Below are positions 54,640 through 63,924 of a stretch of 64,000 bases of DNA, in pieces. The stretch's first letter is position 1, and every line of letters begins with the position of its first letter. Location of the stretch: contig JAVBLO010000005.1 of NCBI GenBank assembly GCA_031553415.1, positions 25,435 to 89,434 of the forward strand, written 5' to 3'. The notes under the pieces are model-generated. The model worked only from the letters and a program-made list of their open reading frames with translations. It was not told the origin of the DNA and ran no database searches. A program made the translations under genes and the position numbers. The DNA comes from JAIRVZ01 sp031553415. GTDB taxonomy: Bacteria; Bacteroidota; Bacteroidia; Bacteroidales; Azobacteroidaceae.

Positions 54640-54894
54640 ATGAAAAAATATTTTATTGCAACCTGCATGTTACTTATTTTCGAATTGAATCTGTCGGCCC
54701 AGAAGTACGATGCATATTCAGATTACCAGGCAAAGGAGTTTGTTGCCCAATCACGGTTGAAGTTGCCTTATCAAGTATTGTATCCTGAAAATTATGACAA
54801 AAATAAAGTTTACCCCGTTGTGTTCTTCCTGCATGGGGCCGGGAATGAATATTCCCAGAAAGCAGGAAATAACATTATTTTACTGTTCAAATGA
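54640..54894 (+). pseudogene. N-terminal fragment of a secreted alpha/beta-hydrolase esterase
   Basis: The 84 residues are a signal peptide (MKKYFIATCMLLIFELNLSAQ) and the start of an esterase of the phospholipase/carboxylesterase type: LPYQVLYPENYDKNKVYPVV then FFLHGAGNEY, where HGAG forms the oxyanion region. The frame ends after NIILLFK, before the nucleophile Ser, Asp and His. The normal protein would be some 250 residues or more. The sequence runs straight into the promoter of the following gene, so the 3' part was lost by deletion. The start at 54640 is chosen for the signal peptide and the promoter before it. The last 80 residues of the fusion enzyme at 20787 are from the other end of such an esterase. 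Confidence 0.75.
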
Positions 54895-54900
54895 GTTCAT

Positions 54901-54908
54901 TATCTTTG
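54901..54908 (+). promoter_or_regulatory. -7 promoter element of ettA
   Basis: TATCTTTG matches TAnnTTTG and is 39 bp before the ettA start. It lies 6 bp after the stop of the esterase fragment. No clear TTTG is seen at -33. Confidence 0.55.
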
Positions 54909-54947
54909 CAGCAAAATTGGAAAATCAAATAAAGCAATAATAAAATC

Positions 54948-56636
54948 ATGGCAGACGACAAAAAGATTATTTTCTCAATGGTGGGAGTGAATAAAATCTT
55001 CCCTCCCCAAAAACAAGTACTTAAAAACATTTATCTTTCATTTTACTATGGAGCCAAAATCGGCATTATAGGTTTGAACGGTTCCGGAAAATCTACTTTG
55101 CTAAAAATAATTGCAGGTATTGAAAAAGATTACCAGGGAGAAGTTGTTTTTTCTCCGGGATATTCAGTAGGATATCTGGAACAGGAACCCAAACTGGATG
55201 ATACAAAAACAGTCAAGGAAATTGTACAGGAAGGCGTACAGGAAATTGTAGATGTATTGGCAGAATATGAAAGCATCAACGAAAAATTCGGTTTGCCTGA
55301 ATATTACGAAAATCCGGATAAAATGGATGCTTTATTTGCCCGTCAGGCTGAATTGCAGGATAAAATCGATGCAACCGATGCATGGAACCTCGACAGTAAA
55401 CTCGAACGTGCTATGGATGCGCTTCGCTGCCCGCCCGAAGACCAGATTGTCGGAACACTCTCCGGAGGAGAACGCCGCCGTGTAGCGCTGTGCCGTTTAT
55501 TACTGAAACAACCCGATATTTTGTTACTTGATGAGCCGACCAACCACCTGGATGCCGAATCAATCGACTGGTTGGAACAGCACTTGCAACAATATACAGG
55601 AACTGTTATCTGTATCACGCACGACCGTTACTTCCTCGACCATGTTGCCGGATGGATTCTTGAATTAGACCGCGGTGAAGGTATTCCTTGGAAAGGAAAC
55701 TATACTTCTTGGCTGGAACAAAAAACAACCCGTATGGCTCAGGAAGAAAAACAAGCCAGCAAACGCCGCAAAACATTGGAACGCGAGTTGGAGTGGTCGC
55801 GTATGGCGCCTAAAGCCCGTCATGCCAAAGGAAAAGCCCGTTTGAATTCTTACGAACAGTTATTGAACCAGGATACAAAAGAACGGGAAGAAAAGCTCGA
55901 AATCTTTATTCCGAACGGTCCCCGGTTGGGAAATAAAGTTATTGATGCGCAGCATGTAGCCAAAGCGTATGGCGACAAATTGTTATATGATGATTTGAAT
56001 TTTATGCTTCCCCCCAACGGAATTGTCGGGATTATCGGACCCAATGGAGCCGGGAAAACAACTCTGTTCCGCTTGATCATGGGATTGGAAAAACCTGAAA
56101 AAGGAACTTTCGAAGTCGGGGAAACAGTAAAAATCGGTTATGTCGACCAAAGTCATACAGAAATCGACCCTAATAAAACAGTATTCCAGGTAGTTTCGGG
56201 TGGGACTGAATTCATCCGTGTAGGCGGAAAAGAAGTTAACTCTCGCGCTTATCTCGGACGATTTAACTTTACCGGGGCAGACCAGGAAAAACTTTGCGGT
56301 GTGCTTTCCGGAGGAGAACGGAATCGCCTGCACCTGGCATTAACACTCAAATCAGAAGCCAACGTATTGTTACTCGATGAGCCGACCAACGATATTGATG
56401 TGAATACTTTGCGTGCATTGGAAGAAGGTTTGGAAAACTTTGCAGGCTGTGCAGTTGTTATATCTCACGACAGATGGTTTTTGGATCGTATTTGCACTCA
56501 TATACTGGCCTTTGAAGGTGATTCACAAGTCTTTTTCTTCGAAGGTTCATATTCCGAATATGAAGAAAACAAAAAAATGCGGTTAGGAAATGTTGAACCC
56601 AAACGTGTCAGGTATCGAAAATTAATTGCAGATTAA
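54948..56636 (+). CDS. ettA: EttA, energy-dependent translational throttle ABC-F protein
   Basis: A 562-residue soluble protein with two ABC ATPase domains and no membrane part. Domain 1: Walker A GLNGSGKST near residue 43, signature LSGGERRRVALCRLL, Walker B ILLLDEPTNHLD. The linker between the domains has the charged KARHAKGKARLNSYEQLL of the P-site tRNA interaction motif. Domain 2: GPNGAGKTT, LSGGERNRLHLAL, LLLDEPTNDID. Size and motif set match EttA, which binds the ribosomal E site and gates the first peptide bond by ATP/ADP level. The stop overlaps the next start by one base, so it is in an operon with DUF5686 and corA. Confidence 0.95.
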   Translation: MADDKKIIFSMVGVNKIFPPQKQVLKNIYLSFYYGAKIGIIGLNGSGKSTLLKIIAGIEKDYQGEVVFSPGYSVGYLEQEPKLDDTKTVKEIVQEGVQEIVDVLAEYESINEKFGLPEYYENPDKMDALFARQAELQDKIDATDAWNLDSKLERAMDALRCPPEDQIVGTLSGGERRRVALCRLLLKQPDILLLDEPTNHLDAESIDWLEQHLQQYTGTVICITHDRYFLDHVAGWILELDRGEGIPWKGNYTSWLEQKTTRMAQEEKQASKRRKTLERELEWSRMAPKARHAKGKARLNSYEQLLNQDTKEREEKLEIFIPNGPRLGNKVIDAQHVAKAYGDKLLYDDLNFMLPPNGIVGIIGPNGAGKTTLFRLIMGLEKPEKGTFEVGETVKIGYVDQSHTEIDPNKTVFQVVSGGTEFIRVGGKEVNSRAYLGRFNFTGADQEKLCGVLSGGERNRLHLALTLKSEANVLLLDEPTNDIDVNTLRALEEGLENFAGCAVVISHDRWFLDRICTHILAFEGDSQVFFFEGSYSEYEENKKMRLGNVEPKRVRYRKLIAD

Positions 56637-58885
56637 TGAAATATTTTAGCATCATCGGACTTTTATTTTGCTGTATTATCCCGGCAAAATCTCAGTCGGA
56701 TGATGCTATTTATATCATCAAAAAAATCATTGGACAAAAAGATAAAAACTACATCCAAAACTCTGATTATTATCAGTTTGAACAATACGAGAAACTCTCC
56801 ATGTCGGTCAATAAACTTCCCGGAAGCATGCAAAAACAGGAAGTTGTAGACAAATTTGATTTCATTTTCAATAATATCGATACAACCAATGTTGCCGCAG
56901 GTAAAACACTCACGTTTGCAGTAAGGGAAACTTTGTCTGATGAATACCGGAGAAAAAAACAACAAAGCCAGAGGTCTGTCATCAAAGCCATCCGCCAGGA
57001 AGGTCTTGACAAAAAATTACAGACTGAAACTATTGATGCCCTCTGGCGTGAAGCTGTTAAACAGATCAATATTTTTGAACCGGAAATAGACTTTCTTTTC
57101 AAACGCTTTACCAGTCCGGTAGGCCAAAGAGGAATTTCATGTTATCATTACAACATAGAAGGAAATGTAATTTATAATGGATTAGAATGTATACGGTTGT
57201 CATTCACACCCAAAAACCAGTATGATTTAAACTTTACCGGCGAATTATGGATTCAGCCCGATACCTCTGCCTATTATATTCGCAAGGCAATCTTTAATAT
57301 CCCGCAGGAAACCAATATTAATTTCATTGCTGGTTTAAGAATCGTACAAGAATTCAATCCTGTTTTTAATGGTGTTTTAGCCAAAACACGCGAAGTTACA
57401 AACGTTAATTTTTCTGTCTTCAAAATTTATTACCAGCTACTTGTTAAAAATGAACGCAGGTTCGATAACTATCAAATTACGGATGAAGAACCGGTCAGGT
57501 TTGGATTGAACGATATTGTCGCCATTTCTCCCGACGCCGGAAAATTATCCGGGATTCAATGGGATACAATTCGTCCTGTGCCTCTGACTCAAAACGAAAT
57601 AAACGCCGACACTGTCAAATTCGACCCGGATGGCAATACATTTTCTTATTTATTAAGGCAGATTGTCCAAATACTAATTTCCGACTATGCTCATACCGGA
57701 AAATCCGCACTTACAAGCAAATTTGACATTGGCCCTGTATGGAGTACACTAAGTCACAATGAAATAGAAGGCTTCCGTTTCCGTTTGGGAGGAACAACTA
57801 CTGCTGTTTTAAACAACCATTTTTTCGTGAAAGGTTATGCCGCTTATGGCACAAAAGACGAAAAAATCAAATATTCGGGAACCGCTACCTACTCCCTGAA
57901 AGAAAAACATTACCACGAAAACGAATATCCTAAAAACAACTTTAGTTTTACTTACCAATATGATGTACATACTCCCGGGAAAACAAGTATCTATACCAAT
58001 CCCGATAATTTTTTCTTTTCATTCAAGCGGGGAGATAACGATAAAATGACTTTGAAGCGGGAAGCGGATTTTTCTTACGAACATGAATATCCAAGCGGAT
58101 TTTATTGGAAAGCATGGAGTAATTCATGGAATGAGAAAGCCATCGGCTCTTTACAATTCCTCAAACAGGATGTTTCCGGAAATATAATCAATGTTGGCGA
58201 TTATAACGCTTCCGAACTAGGTTTGGCCTTGTGTTTTTCTTTCAATGAGAAATTTTTCCAGGGACGCGATTCCCGCATTCTGCTTAAACACGATGGCCCT
58301 GTTTTTGTCCTTTCGCAAAGTCTGGGACTTAAAAATTTCCTGGGAGGGGAATATTCTTATTATTTAACTGAACTCACTGCACAAAAATGTTTTTGGTTAC
58401 CCGGACGTGGCCATATTAACACAATACTTAAAGGAGGAAAACTCTGGGGAAATGTACCTTTTCCACTTTTAATTCTCCCGAACGCCAATCAAACTTATAC
58501 CATACTTCCGGAAGCATACAGTTTAATGAATACACTGGAATTTATCAATGACAAATATGCTTCTATTGATATTTCTTACAATATGGACGGATGGCTTTTC
58601 AACCGCATCCCCTTTATACAAAAACTAAAGTGGCGTGAAGTTATTTCTTTCAAAGCGCTTACAGGAAGTTTATCATCTGATAATAATCCTCAAAACAATC
58701 CCGATTTATTTTTATTTCCTGAGGATTCACATACTATGGGGAAAATGCCTTATATGGAGGCTGCAATCGGCATTGAAAACATATTTAAACTCTTGCGTGT
58801 TGATTATGTAAGAAGACTTTCTTATCTTGACCACGAAAATATAGATAAAGGAGGTTTAAGGGTAACAATTATTTTTTCTTTCTGA
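56636..58885 (+). CDS. DUF5686 family outer-membrane protein
   Basis: A 749-residue protein with a signal peptide (MKYFSIIGLLFCCIIPAKSQ). The first 290 residues are a soluble domain (YYQFEQYEKLSMSVNKL, IRLSFTPKNQYDLNFTGELW), the rest is made of amphipathic strands and ends in LRVTIIFSF, the pattern of an outer-membrane barrel. Bacteroidota proteins of this DUF often have a carboxypeptidase-regulatory-like domain at the N-terminus; it is absent here. Its role is not known. It is translationally linked to ettA before it and 6 bp from corA after it. Confidence 0.85.
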   Translation: MKYFSIIGLLFCCIIPAKSQSDDAIYIIKKIIGQKDKNYIQNSDYYQFEQYEKLSMSVNKLPGSMQKQEVVDKFDFIFNNIDTTNVAAGKTLTFAVRETLSDEYRRKKQQSQRSVIKAIRQEGLDKKLQTETIDALWREAVKQINIFEPEIDFLFKRFTSPVGQRGISCYHYNIEGNVIYNGLECIRLSFTPKNQYDLNFTGELWIQPDTSAYYIRKAIFNIPQETNINFIAGLRIVQEFNPVFNGVLAKTREVTNVNFSVFKIYYQLLVKNERRFDNYQITDEEPVRFGLNDIVAISPDAGKLSGIQWDTIRPVPLTQNEINADTVKFDPDGNTFSYLLRQIVQILISDYAHTGKSALTSKFDIGPVWSTLSHNEIEGFRFRLGGTTTAVLNNHFFVKGYAAYGTKDEKIKYSGTATYSLKEKHYHENEYPKNNFSFTYQYDVHTPGKTSIYTNPDNFFFSFKRGDNDKMTLKREADFSYEHEYPSGFYWKAWSNSWNEKAIGSLQFLKQDVSGNIINVGDYNASELGLALCFSFNEKFFQGRDSRILLKHDGPVFVLSQSLGLKNFLGGEYSYYLTELTAQKCFWLPGRGHINTILKGGKLWGNVPFPLLILPNANQTYTILPEAYSLMNTLEFINDKYASIDISYNMDGWLFNRIPFIQKLKWREVISFKALTGSLSSDNNPQNNPDLFLFPEDSHTMGKMPYMEAAIGIENIFKLLRVDYVRRLSYLDHENIDKGGLRVTIIFSF

Positions 58886-58891
58886 CAAACA

Positions 58892-59950
58892 ATGGGACAT
58901 AACAGGACAAAACACCGGCAACATCTTCATAGTGGCAATTTACTATATACAGGAGAAAACGAAACTCCTACCAATGTTCATTTCATCCGGTATTCGGCAA
59001 CTGGATTCCATGAGCAGGAAATAAAAGACATCCATGACATAAAGCAGCAAATGAAACCCGATGACGTGCACTGGATAGACGTTACAGGCATGAACAATCC
59101 GGAACTGATAGTCGGTTTGGTTAAAGCTTTCGGATTAAACATCCTTGATGCCAAAGACATATTGACTCCCCAACACATTGTTATAGTTGAAGAATTTGAC
59201 GATAATATCTTTATCGTACTCACTGTTGTTTACTATAACAAGCACAATGAATTATCGACCGAACACATGGCTTTGATTCTCGGACAAAACTATGTGATCA
59301 GTTTCAGGGAAACCCGCGAGCCGTTTTTCGAAAATATTTACAACACTATTAAAGAACACGTGGTAAGAATAAACAGCCGGAATGCTGATTTCTTATTTGC
59401 AAGCCTTTTGAATGAAATCTTGACGAATTACACGGATGTTATCTCCACATTAGAAGATAATCTGGAAGAATTGGAAGATGAACTATTGGATATAGGCAAC
59501 CTGAAAGATAATTTGATTACCACGATTCAGGAAAAGAGGCGGGAAATGATTCGGCTCCGTAAGATTTTATCCCCTTTCAAAGACCAGTTTCCGAAATTAC
59601 TCCGGGCAGACAAATCGCTCATCGGGGAAAAAGAAAAACCATATTATAAGGATATCAACGATCAGATATTATATATTTTACAAAACCTGGAATCGTGCCG
59701 TGAAATCATGTCATCATTGGTCGATTTATATTTGAACAACAATGATGTGAAGATGAATTTCATCATGAAACGTTTAACAGTTGTAGCCACCATCTTTATT
59801 CCGCTCACTTTTTTAGTCGGTGTCTGGGGAATGAATTTCAAGTTGATGCCCGAATTAGAGTGGCAATACGGATACCTTTTTGCCTGGGGAATCATGCTGG
59901 TCACAGGTATTTGGATTTCTGTTGTGATGAAAAAAAGGGGTTGGTTCTAA
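58892..59950 (+). CDS. corA: CorA-type magnesium/cobalt channel
   Basis: A 352-residue protein with a large cytoplasmic alpha/beta domain, a long stalk helix rich in charged residues (about 180-290) and two C-terminal membrane helices. The signature GMN is present in GVWGMNFKLMPELEWQYGY at the end of the first helix, followed by the second helix and a basic tail (KKRG). CorA forms pentameric Mg2+ channels in the inner membrane, gated by intracellular magnesium. It closes the ettA operon; the tRNA promoter begins 18 bp after its stop. Confidence 0.95.
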   Translation: MGHNRTKHRQHLHSGNLLYTGENETPTNVHFIRYSATGFHEQEIKDIHDIKQQMKPDDVHWIDVTGMNNPELIVGLVKAFGLNILDAKDILTPQHIVIVEEFDDNIFIVLTVVYYNKHNELSTEHMALILGQNYVISFRETREPFFENIYNTIKEHVVRINSRNADFLFASLLNEILTNYTDVISTLEDNLEELEDELLDIGNLKDNLITTIQEKRREMIRLRKILSPFKDQFPKLLRADKSLIGEKEKPYYKDINDQILYILQNLESCREIMSSLVDLYLNNNDVKMNFIMKRLTVVATIFIPLTFLVGVWGMNFKLMPELEWQYGYLFAWGIMLVTGIWISVVMKKRGWF

Positions 59951-59967
59951 GCTTTATTTAAACCGTT

Positions 59968-59997
59968 TTTGTATTTCCGAAAATATTTGTATTTTTG
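59968..59997 (+). promoter_or_regulatory. Promoter of tRNA-Pro
   Basis: TTTG at 59968-59971, an 18-bp spacer, then TATTTTTG at 59990-59997, a full match to TAnnTTTG. The tRNA begins 21 bp later. Confidence 0.75.
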
Positions 59998-60018
59998 CAC
60001 CGCTGAATTAAAAAGCAT

Positions 60019-60091
60019 CGGGATGTAGCGCAGTTGGTAGCGTGCCACGTTCGGGACGTGGAGGTCGCAGGTTCGAGTCTTGTCATCCCGA
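60019..60091 (+). tRNA. tRNA-Pro (anticodon CGG)
   Basis: A complete cloverleaf: acceptor stem CGGGATG/CATCCCG, D arm with AGTTGGTAG, anticodon stem CCACG/CGTGG around the loop TTCGGGA with anticodon CGG at 60052-60054, T arm with GGTTCGAGTC, discriminator A at 60091. The CCA end is not encoded. It would read CCG codons. The DNA that follows has mobile-element genes, as is common when a tRNA 3' end is an integration site. Confidence 0.95.
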
Positions 60092-60171
60092 CAAATACAC
60101 AGTTAATCGTTTTTATTTCAGATCATTAAGTGCGGTCGTTGTAAAGTGACCGGGACAAATTTGGGACACGG

Positions 60172-60573
60172 TTAACAAATTTCTTTAGCTGATAAATTAC
60201 GGCCGGAACCGAGAGCGCTTAGTACCTGATCATCGAGTTTAACTTCTCTCATCACCTGAACAGGTCGCCCGTTTCGTCTTATATTCTTTGACCTGTTGGA
60301 AAAACCATTTGTTTCCCTTTGAAATCTTTTACAGTTTGATTTAAATTTAACTTTATCAAGCCAAGAGAAAGTTCTCTCCACAACTCCGATAGTAATAATA
60401 CAATTGCCATTTCGGAAAATTTATGGGTAACATACGCCACTGACAACCTGTCTTAACCAAATAAAATATAGCGTTCCAAATCTCACGCAAATCATATTTT
60501 CGTTTCCGCTCTTGGATATGTGATACGGAAACACTTCCTTAAAAATATTTTTCAATAAAATTTAAACAGGCTC
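60172..60573 (-). pseudogene. Decayed IS5-type transposase
   Basis: On the - strand, 60536 to about 60400 codes ERKRKYDLREIWNAIFYLV then KTGCQWRMLPINFPKWQL, the N-terminus of an IS5-family transposase. After a jump and frame change, 60389-60315 codes GVVERTFSWLDK, the C-terminal part with the catalytic glutamate region. The middle with the first catalytic aspartates is missing, and there is a stop upstream of the ERKRKYD stretch, so no active enzyme can be made. The bases TTTAAACAGGCTC at 60561-60573 look like one terminal inverted repeat (GAGCCTGTTTAAA); I cannot find its partner. The frame runs on to 60172 with no recognisable content. Confidence 0.7.
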
Positions 60574-60632
60574 TAAAAACCCCAACAAGGAAATAAATCC
60601 AAGCCGGGGCCATCGTCAAACAAACGGACTTG

Positions 60633-61052
60633 TTACGCTATTAAACACGCCGTATTTTGTAGTTGTTTCCCCATATCCAATAAAGCGTTCGATAGGGTTG
60701 ATAATTCTTCTTGCGTGAACTTCGCAGGTTTTCCATGCACCAAATTCCCATTCAATCGTTGGTAGAACCAAGAAGATGATTTGTTAAAGAAATGCTTTGC
60801 TATATACGATACTGACACAATTGGTAAAACAGAAGACAATTTTTCCCTCACGTCAATCAATTGCTTAATTTCATTGACTTCAGAACGCATAAAAGCAAAA
60901 TCTTCCCTGACCGCTTCCTGCACTTCTTTTTTCTGCGCCTCAGATAATGAACAAAAGAAAGCATCAATCCGTTTTTCAACATCTTCACGTTCATCTTCTT
61001 TCGTCTTTATCCATTCTTCTTTCAGGCTTAAAAATTGTTTTTTTGCATCCAT
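60633..61052 (-). CDS. DUF5053 family protein
   Basis: A 139-residue protein. The first 75 residues are a charged helical, probably coiled-coil segment (EEWIKTKEDEREDVEKRIDAF); the C-terminal part SVSYIAKHFFNKSSSWFYQRLNG then GKPAKFTQEELSTLSNALLDM looks like a small helix-turn-helix and is typical of DUF5053 proteins, which are carried by Bacteroidota phages and conjugative elements. It may be a small DNA-binding or regulatory protein. Its presence next to the tRNA supports an integrated element. Confidence 0.8.
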   Translation of the reverse strand: MDAKKQFLSLKEEWIKTKEDEREDVEKRIDAFFCSLSEAQKKEVQEAVREDFAFMRSEVNEIKQLIDVREKLSSVLPIVSVSYIAKHFFNKSSSWFYQRLNGNLVHGKPAKFTQEELSTLSNALLDMGKQLQNTACLIA

Positions 61053-61115
61053 GACAAATAAGTTTTAGTTGAATACAAAGAAGCACCGCCCCTTTCGAAG
61101 CGGCGTTTCTTTCTG

Positions 61116-61286
61116 TCAGATTCGTTTACTCAACAACTTGATTTCTTTTTCAAGGAATTGAATTTCCATGTCTAACACCGATTTTCTATAACCGATAGCT
61201 ATTAGGCGGTTATAGTTTCGGAGGTAGTAATTGAGGTCTTCAATTAATTCTTCCACCCGAGCCTTTAGCTCATCGTCATCATTCAT
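61116..61286 (-). CDS. Small acidic helical protein, 56 residues
   Basis: Start ATG at 61286, stop TGA at 61116. The 56 residues begin MNDDDELKARVEELIEDLNY and end EIQFLEKEIKLLSKRI; heptad-like leucines and charges suggest one long coiled coil. It lies 64 bp upstream of the DUF5053 gene on the same strand and likely shares its transcript. I do not recognise it. A GC-rich spacer (61091-61110) with partly self-complementary bases separates the two. Confidence 0.6.
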   Translation of the reverse strand: MNDDDELKARVEELIEDLNYYLRNYNRLIAIGYRKSVLDMEIQFLEKEIKLLSKRI

Positions 61287-61592
61287 AAGAGCTCTGTCGT
61301 AATGACATCACAAAGATAATAAAAATATTATCACAAACAAAGTTATTGTAAATTATTTTTCAAAAGATGAAAGATTTAACATTTGAATTATATAACAGGT
61401 TGGATTCATTAAAGAATAGATTTTTCCATAGGTGAGAAGCGTTAAAATCACATTTCCTGACCGTTTTTATCATTTGCAATTGCAAGTCAAGGGTAGAGCG
61501 GGGGCGGCCTAAACTGTCTGTTTTCTTTTTGGGAAAAAGAAACAAACCCCTTTTTTAATTGAAAATCAATGTGTTAAAAATTTTTATCATAA

Positions 61593-61619
61593 AAAACGGG
61601 GCAAAAGTCGCCCCGTTTT
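61593..61619. terminator. Hairpin with flanking A/T runs, likely bidirectional terminator
   Basis: AAAACGGGGC (61593-61602) and GCCCCGTTTT (61610-61619) form a 10-bp perfect stem with a 7-nt loop AAAAGTC. Read on the - strand the stem is followed by T residues, on the + strand by TTTTA, so it can end transcripts from both sides. Confidence 0.6.
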
Positions 61620-61840
61620 AAATAAAAGTCACCCCATTTTGATAAAAACATCATTCTTTTTTTACTTTGGGGATAATAAACTGCCCGTTTTTCCCTTATT
61701 GATTTTCTACGGGTAAACAAAGAGAAAACGAGAGTAGGATATGTACAAGGCATGAACTCGATTATATCTATTTTCCTTCCATGATATTTTACCCCTCTTT
61801 GATTGGGAAAAATATTAACCTCATATATTTCCCGACACAT

Positions 61841-61848
61841 TATTTTTG
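61841..61848 (+). promoter_or_regulatory. -7 promoter element of the secreted Ig-like protein gene
   Basis: TATTTTTG matches TAnnTTTG and lies 40 bp before the start codon at 61889. The -33 region is AT-rich without a clear TTTG. Confidence 0.5.
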
Positions 61849-61888
61849 TAGCATATATTTTATTTATCAACATTTAATTTTTATTATC

Positions 61889-63868
61889 ATGAAGAGATTT
61901 ACTAAATTTGGTTTATTCTTTGTCGGCTTAATGCTAATGGGAGTAATGGGAGTTAAAGCAGATGATGTTGCATTAAAATTCACATCAATGGCCAGTGGAA
62001 ATATGACGAGCTTCACATTCTCCACCGGAGATAAAGTACATGCAGGAACCGATCCTACAACTTTTTCAAGAAGTAGTTCCAATACTTGTTATACTGCACC
62101 AAGCAACTACAGGATACAAGTAAAAGACATCATTATCGAGTTGGTTTCTACCTCTGCATCTTCAATTACGGTTGAAGGTATGTCTACCGGATCAAGTTCG
62201 AACAGAGGTATAAAATCTATTGAAGTTTCTGATACTAAAACAGGAACATATACTGCAGTTTCAGCAGTAAAAAGCGGTTTGATTAATGGGCAGGCAAGCT
62301 GTTCGTCAACAACTGTTAGTGGATTCTCAATCCCTGAAGGTAAATTTGTCAAACTTACATTTAATACTGAAGGAGACGACGCAGGTGCCGTACAAAATGT
62401 TAATATAAGTGGATTTATAATCTCTCCGGTAGCAAGTAATTCTGTTATTAGCCTAATGTCTGGGAGTGCAGACCAATCTGTAATGCAATCACAAGCTATT
62501 AGCAATATCGTTTATGTTTATGGAGGAACTGCTGATAATGCTACATTTGAATGGGTGGGCAATGCTCCTGCCGGAAATATTAACGGAACCGTAAATACAT
62601 CAGATAAAAAATTAACAATTTCGGGAAGTGTTGATATGACAGCCGCTGTTGGCGAATATTCCTATAAAGTTACTCCTAAAGCAGGAGAAACACAAGGAAC
62701 TGCATTGACCGGTAAAATTACAGTAACTCAATATGCAACTCCTGCTCCAACCATTAATTTAACTTCTGCAGCTTCTACAACTAATCAGACAGTAAAAGAT
62801 GGAAATTCAATTATTAATATTACATATAATATTGCCAATGCAAAAAGCGTTTCAGTTGAAGGATTACCTGCAGATGTAAATTTCAATTTCTCAGATCCAG
62901 TTTTAACTATTTCAGGAAAAGCCAATACTGGAGTTTATCAGGCATATAATTATACTGTAAAAGCGGTTGCTTTGGATGATTATGCTACACCAGGACAAAT
63001 ATTTACAGCAACAGGTTCAATTAATGTGAAAGACCCAAATGCCAAATCTGTGGCTTTCTTATATGATGCAACAGTAGCTGCTACTGCGCTTACAAATGAA
63101 AATGGTCTTTACAAGATGGTTATTGAAGCTAATTATGATCCGGAAACATTCAACGCCAACAATGCTAATTACTCCCAGGCCGATATGGATAAAATCACTT
63201 CAGGTAATTATGCACTGATAGTTATTCATGAAAGTGTGAAATCGGCTAACACATTAGCAATTGCTTTAGGTGCAAAAAGAGGTGTATTGCCTATATTGAA
63301 TACCAAACCTCACATGTATGGTAAAGAAAACTGGCCGGCTGGAGCCGGAAATAACGGCGCTGCCGCCAATACATCATTATGCGTTAATGCAGGCTATGCT
63401 AATCACCCGATGTTCAATGGGGTAACGATGACCGGAGAAAACAATTCAGTTTCCATGGGTAGTGGAATTATCCGTTGGGTTGATGTAACAACCGCAACAA
63501 CAGGACAATACATTGCAAATAATAGTGTAGAGACAACAACTACAGCTGTTTCTGTAATAGAGGAAAATAACCAAACATCAGTTGATAATAATAAGTACTT
63601 GTTAATTTCTATCAGTGCTGCTTCGGAGAATCTCAACAGTAATGGAGCTCTTCTGTTCAAAAATGCCTGCGAATACCTGATGAAATCAAGCGTATACGCA
63701 CCTCAAGGCACCGGAGCTAAGTCTGTCATTGAAGGCAAAGAGGTTGCATCAGTTAAATACTACACCATCACAGGAATAGAAGTAAATCCTTCTGTTGTTT
63801 CAGGTATAGTAATTACAAAAACAACTTATACTGATGGTTCTGTAAAAACAGCTAAAATAATAAAATGA
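61889..63868 (+). CDS. Secreted protein with Ig-like domains
   Basis: A 659-residue protein. I start it at the Met giving MKRFTKFGLFFVGLMLMGVM, a clear signal peptide ending GVKA; the frame is open further upstream but there it is not protein-like. The first 180 residues form a beta-rich domain (DVALKFTSMASGNMTSFTFS). Two Ig-like repeats follow, each opening with (V/T)INL or VISL and SxSxxQ: about 190-290 and 292-385. The last 270 residues include YDATVAATALTNENGLYKMV and a TGIEVNPSVV...TYTDGSVKTAKIIK tail, which looks like a short C-terminal sorting-type tail of Bacteroidales. No enzymatic motif is seen. It may be a surface protein; export by T9SS is possible but the tail is atypical. Confidence 0.75.
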   Translation: MKRFTKFGLFFVGLMLMGVMGVKADDVALKFTSMASGNMTSFTFSTGDKVHAGTDPTTFSRSSSNTCYTAPSNYRIQVKDIIIELVSTSASSITVEGMSTGSSSNRGIKSIEVSDTKTGTYTAVSAVKSGLINGQASCSSTTVSGFSIPEGKFVKLTFNTEGDDAGAVQNVNISGFIISPVASNSVISLMSGSADQSVMQSQAISNIVYVYGGTADNATFEWVGNAPAGNINGTVNTSDKKLTISGSVDMTAAVGEYSYKVTPKAGETQGTALTGKITVTQYATPAPTINLTSAASTTNQTVKDGNSIINITYNIANAKSVSVEGLPADVNFNFSDPVLTISGKANTGVYQAYNYTVKAVALDDYATPGQIFTATGSINVKDPNAKSVAFLYDATVAATALTNENGLYKMVIEANYDPETFNANNANYSQADMDKITSGNYALIVIHESVKSANTLAIALGAKRGVLPILNTKPHMYGKENWPAGAGNNGAAANTSLCVNAGYANHPMFNGVTMTGENNSVSMGSGIIRWVDVTTATTGQYIANNSVETTTTAVSVIEENNQTSVDNNKYLLISISAASENLNSNGALLFKNACEYLMKSSVYAPQGTGAKSVIEGKEVASVKYYTITGIEVNPSVVSGIVITKTTYTDGSVKTAKIIK

Positions 63869-63924
63869 TTATCCGTTATTTCGCCCTTAATAATTATCTT
63901 TACTGAAAATTAAATCACAAAGGC

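Larger units (their letters stand above)
61287..61888. other. Structured non-coding region of the island
   Basis: No convincing gene is seen. Features: a perfect 12-bp palindrome TTGCAATTGCAA at 61474-61485; a hairpin at 61593-61619; and two copies of the pattern AAAAGTC(G/A)CCCC(G/A)TTTT at 61603 and 61624, period 21 bp. The frame on the - strand at 61360-61545 (GRPRSTLDLQLQMIKTV) has no known match to me and low-quality codon use. Confidence 0.5.

Noticed and set aside
61360..61545. 61-codon frame on the - strand (GRPRSTLDLQLQMIKTV)
   Set aside because: No signal, no family, poor codon use and it overlaps the palindrome; treated as non-coding.
61781..61888. Upstream extension of the secreted protein gene by 36 codons
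   Set aside because: The extension does not look like protein, covers the -7 promoter element and would bury the signal peptide inside the chain.
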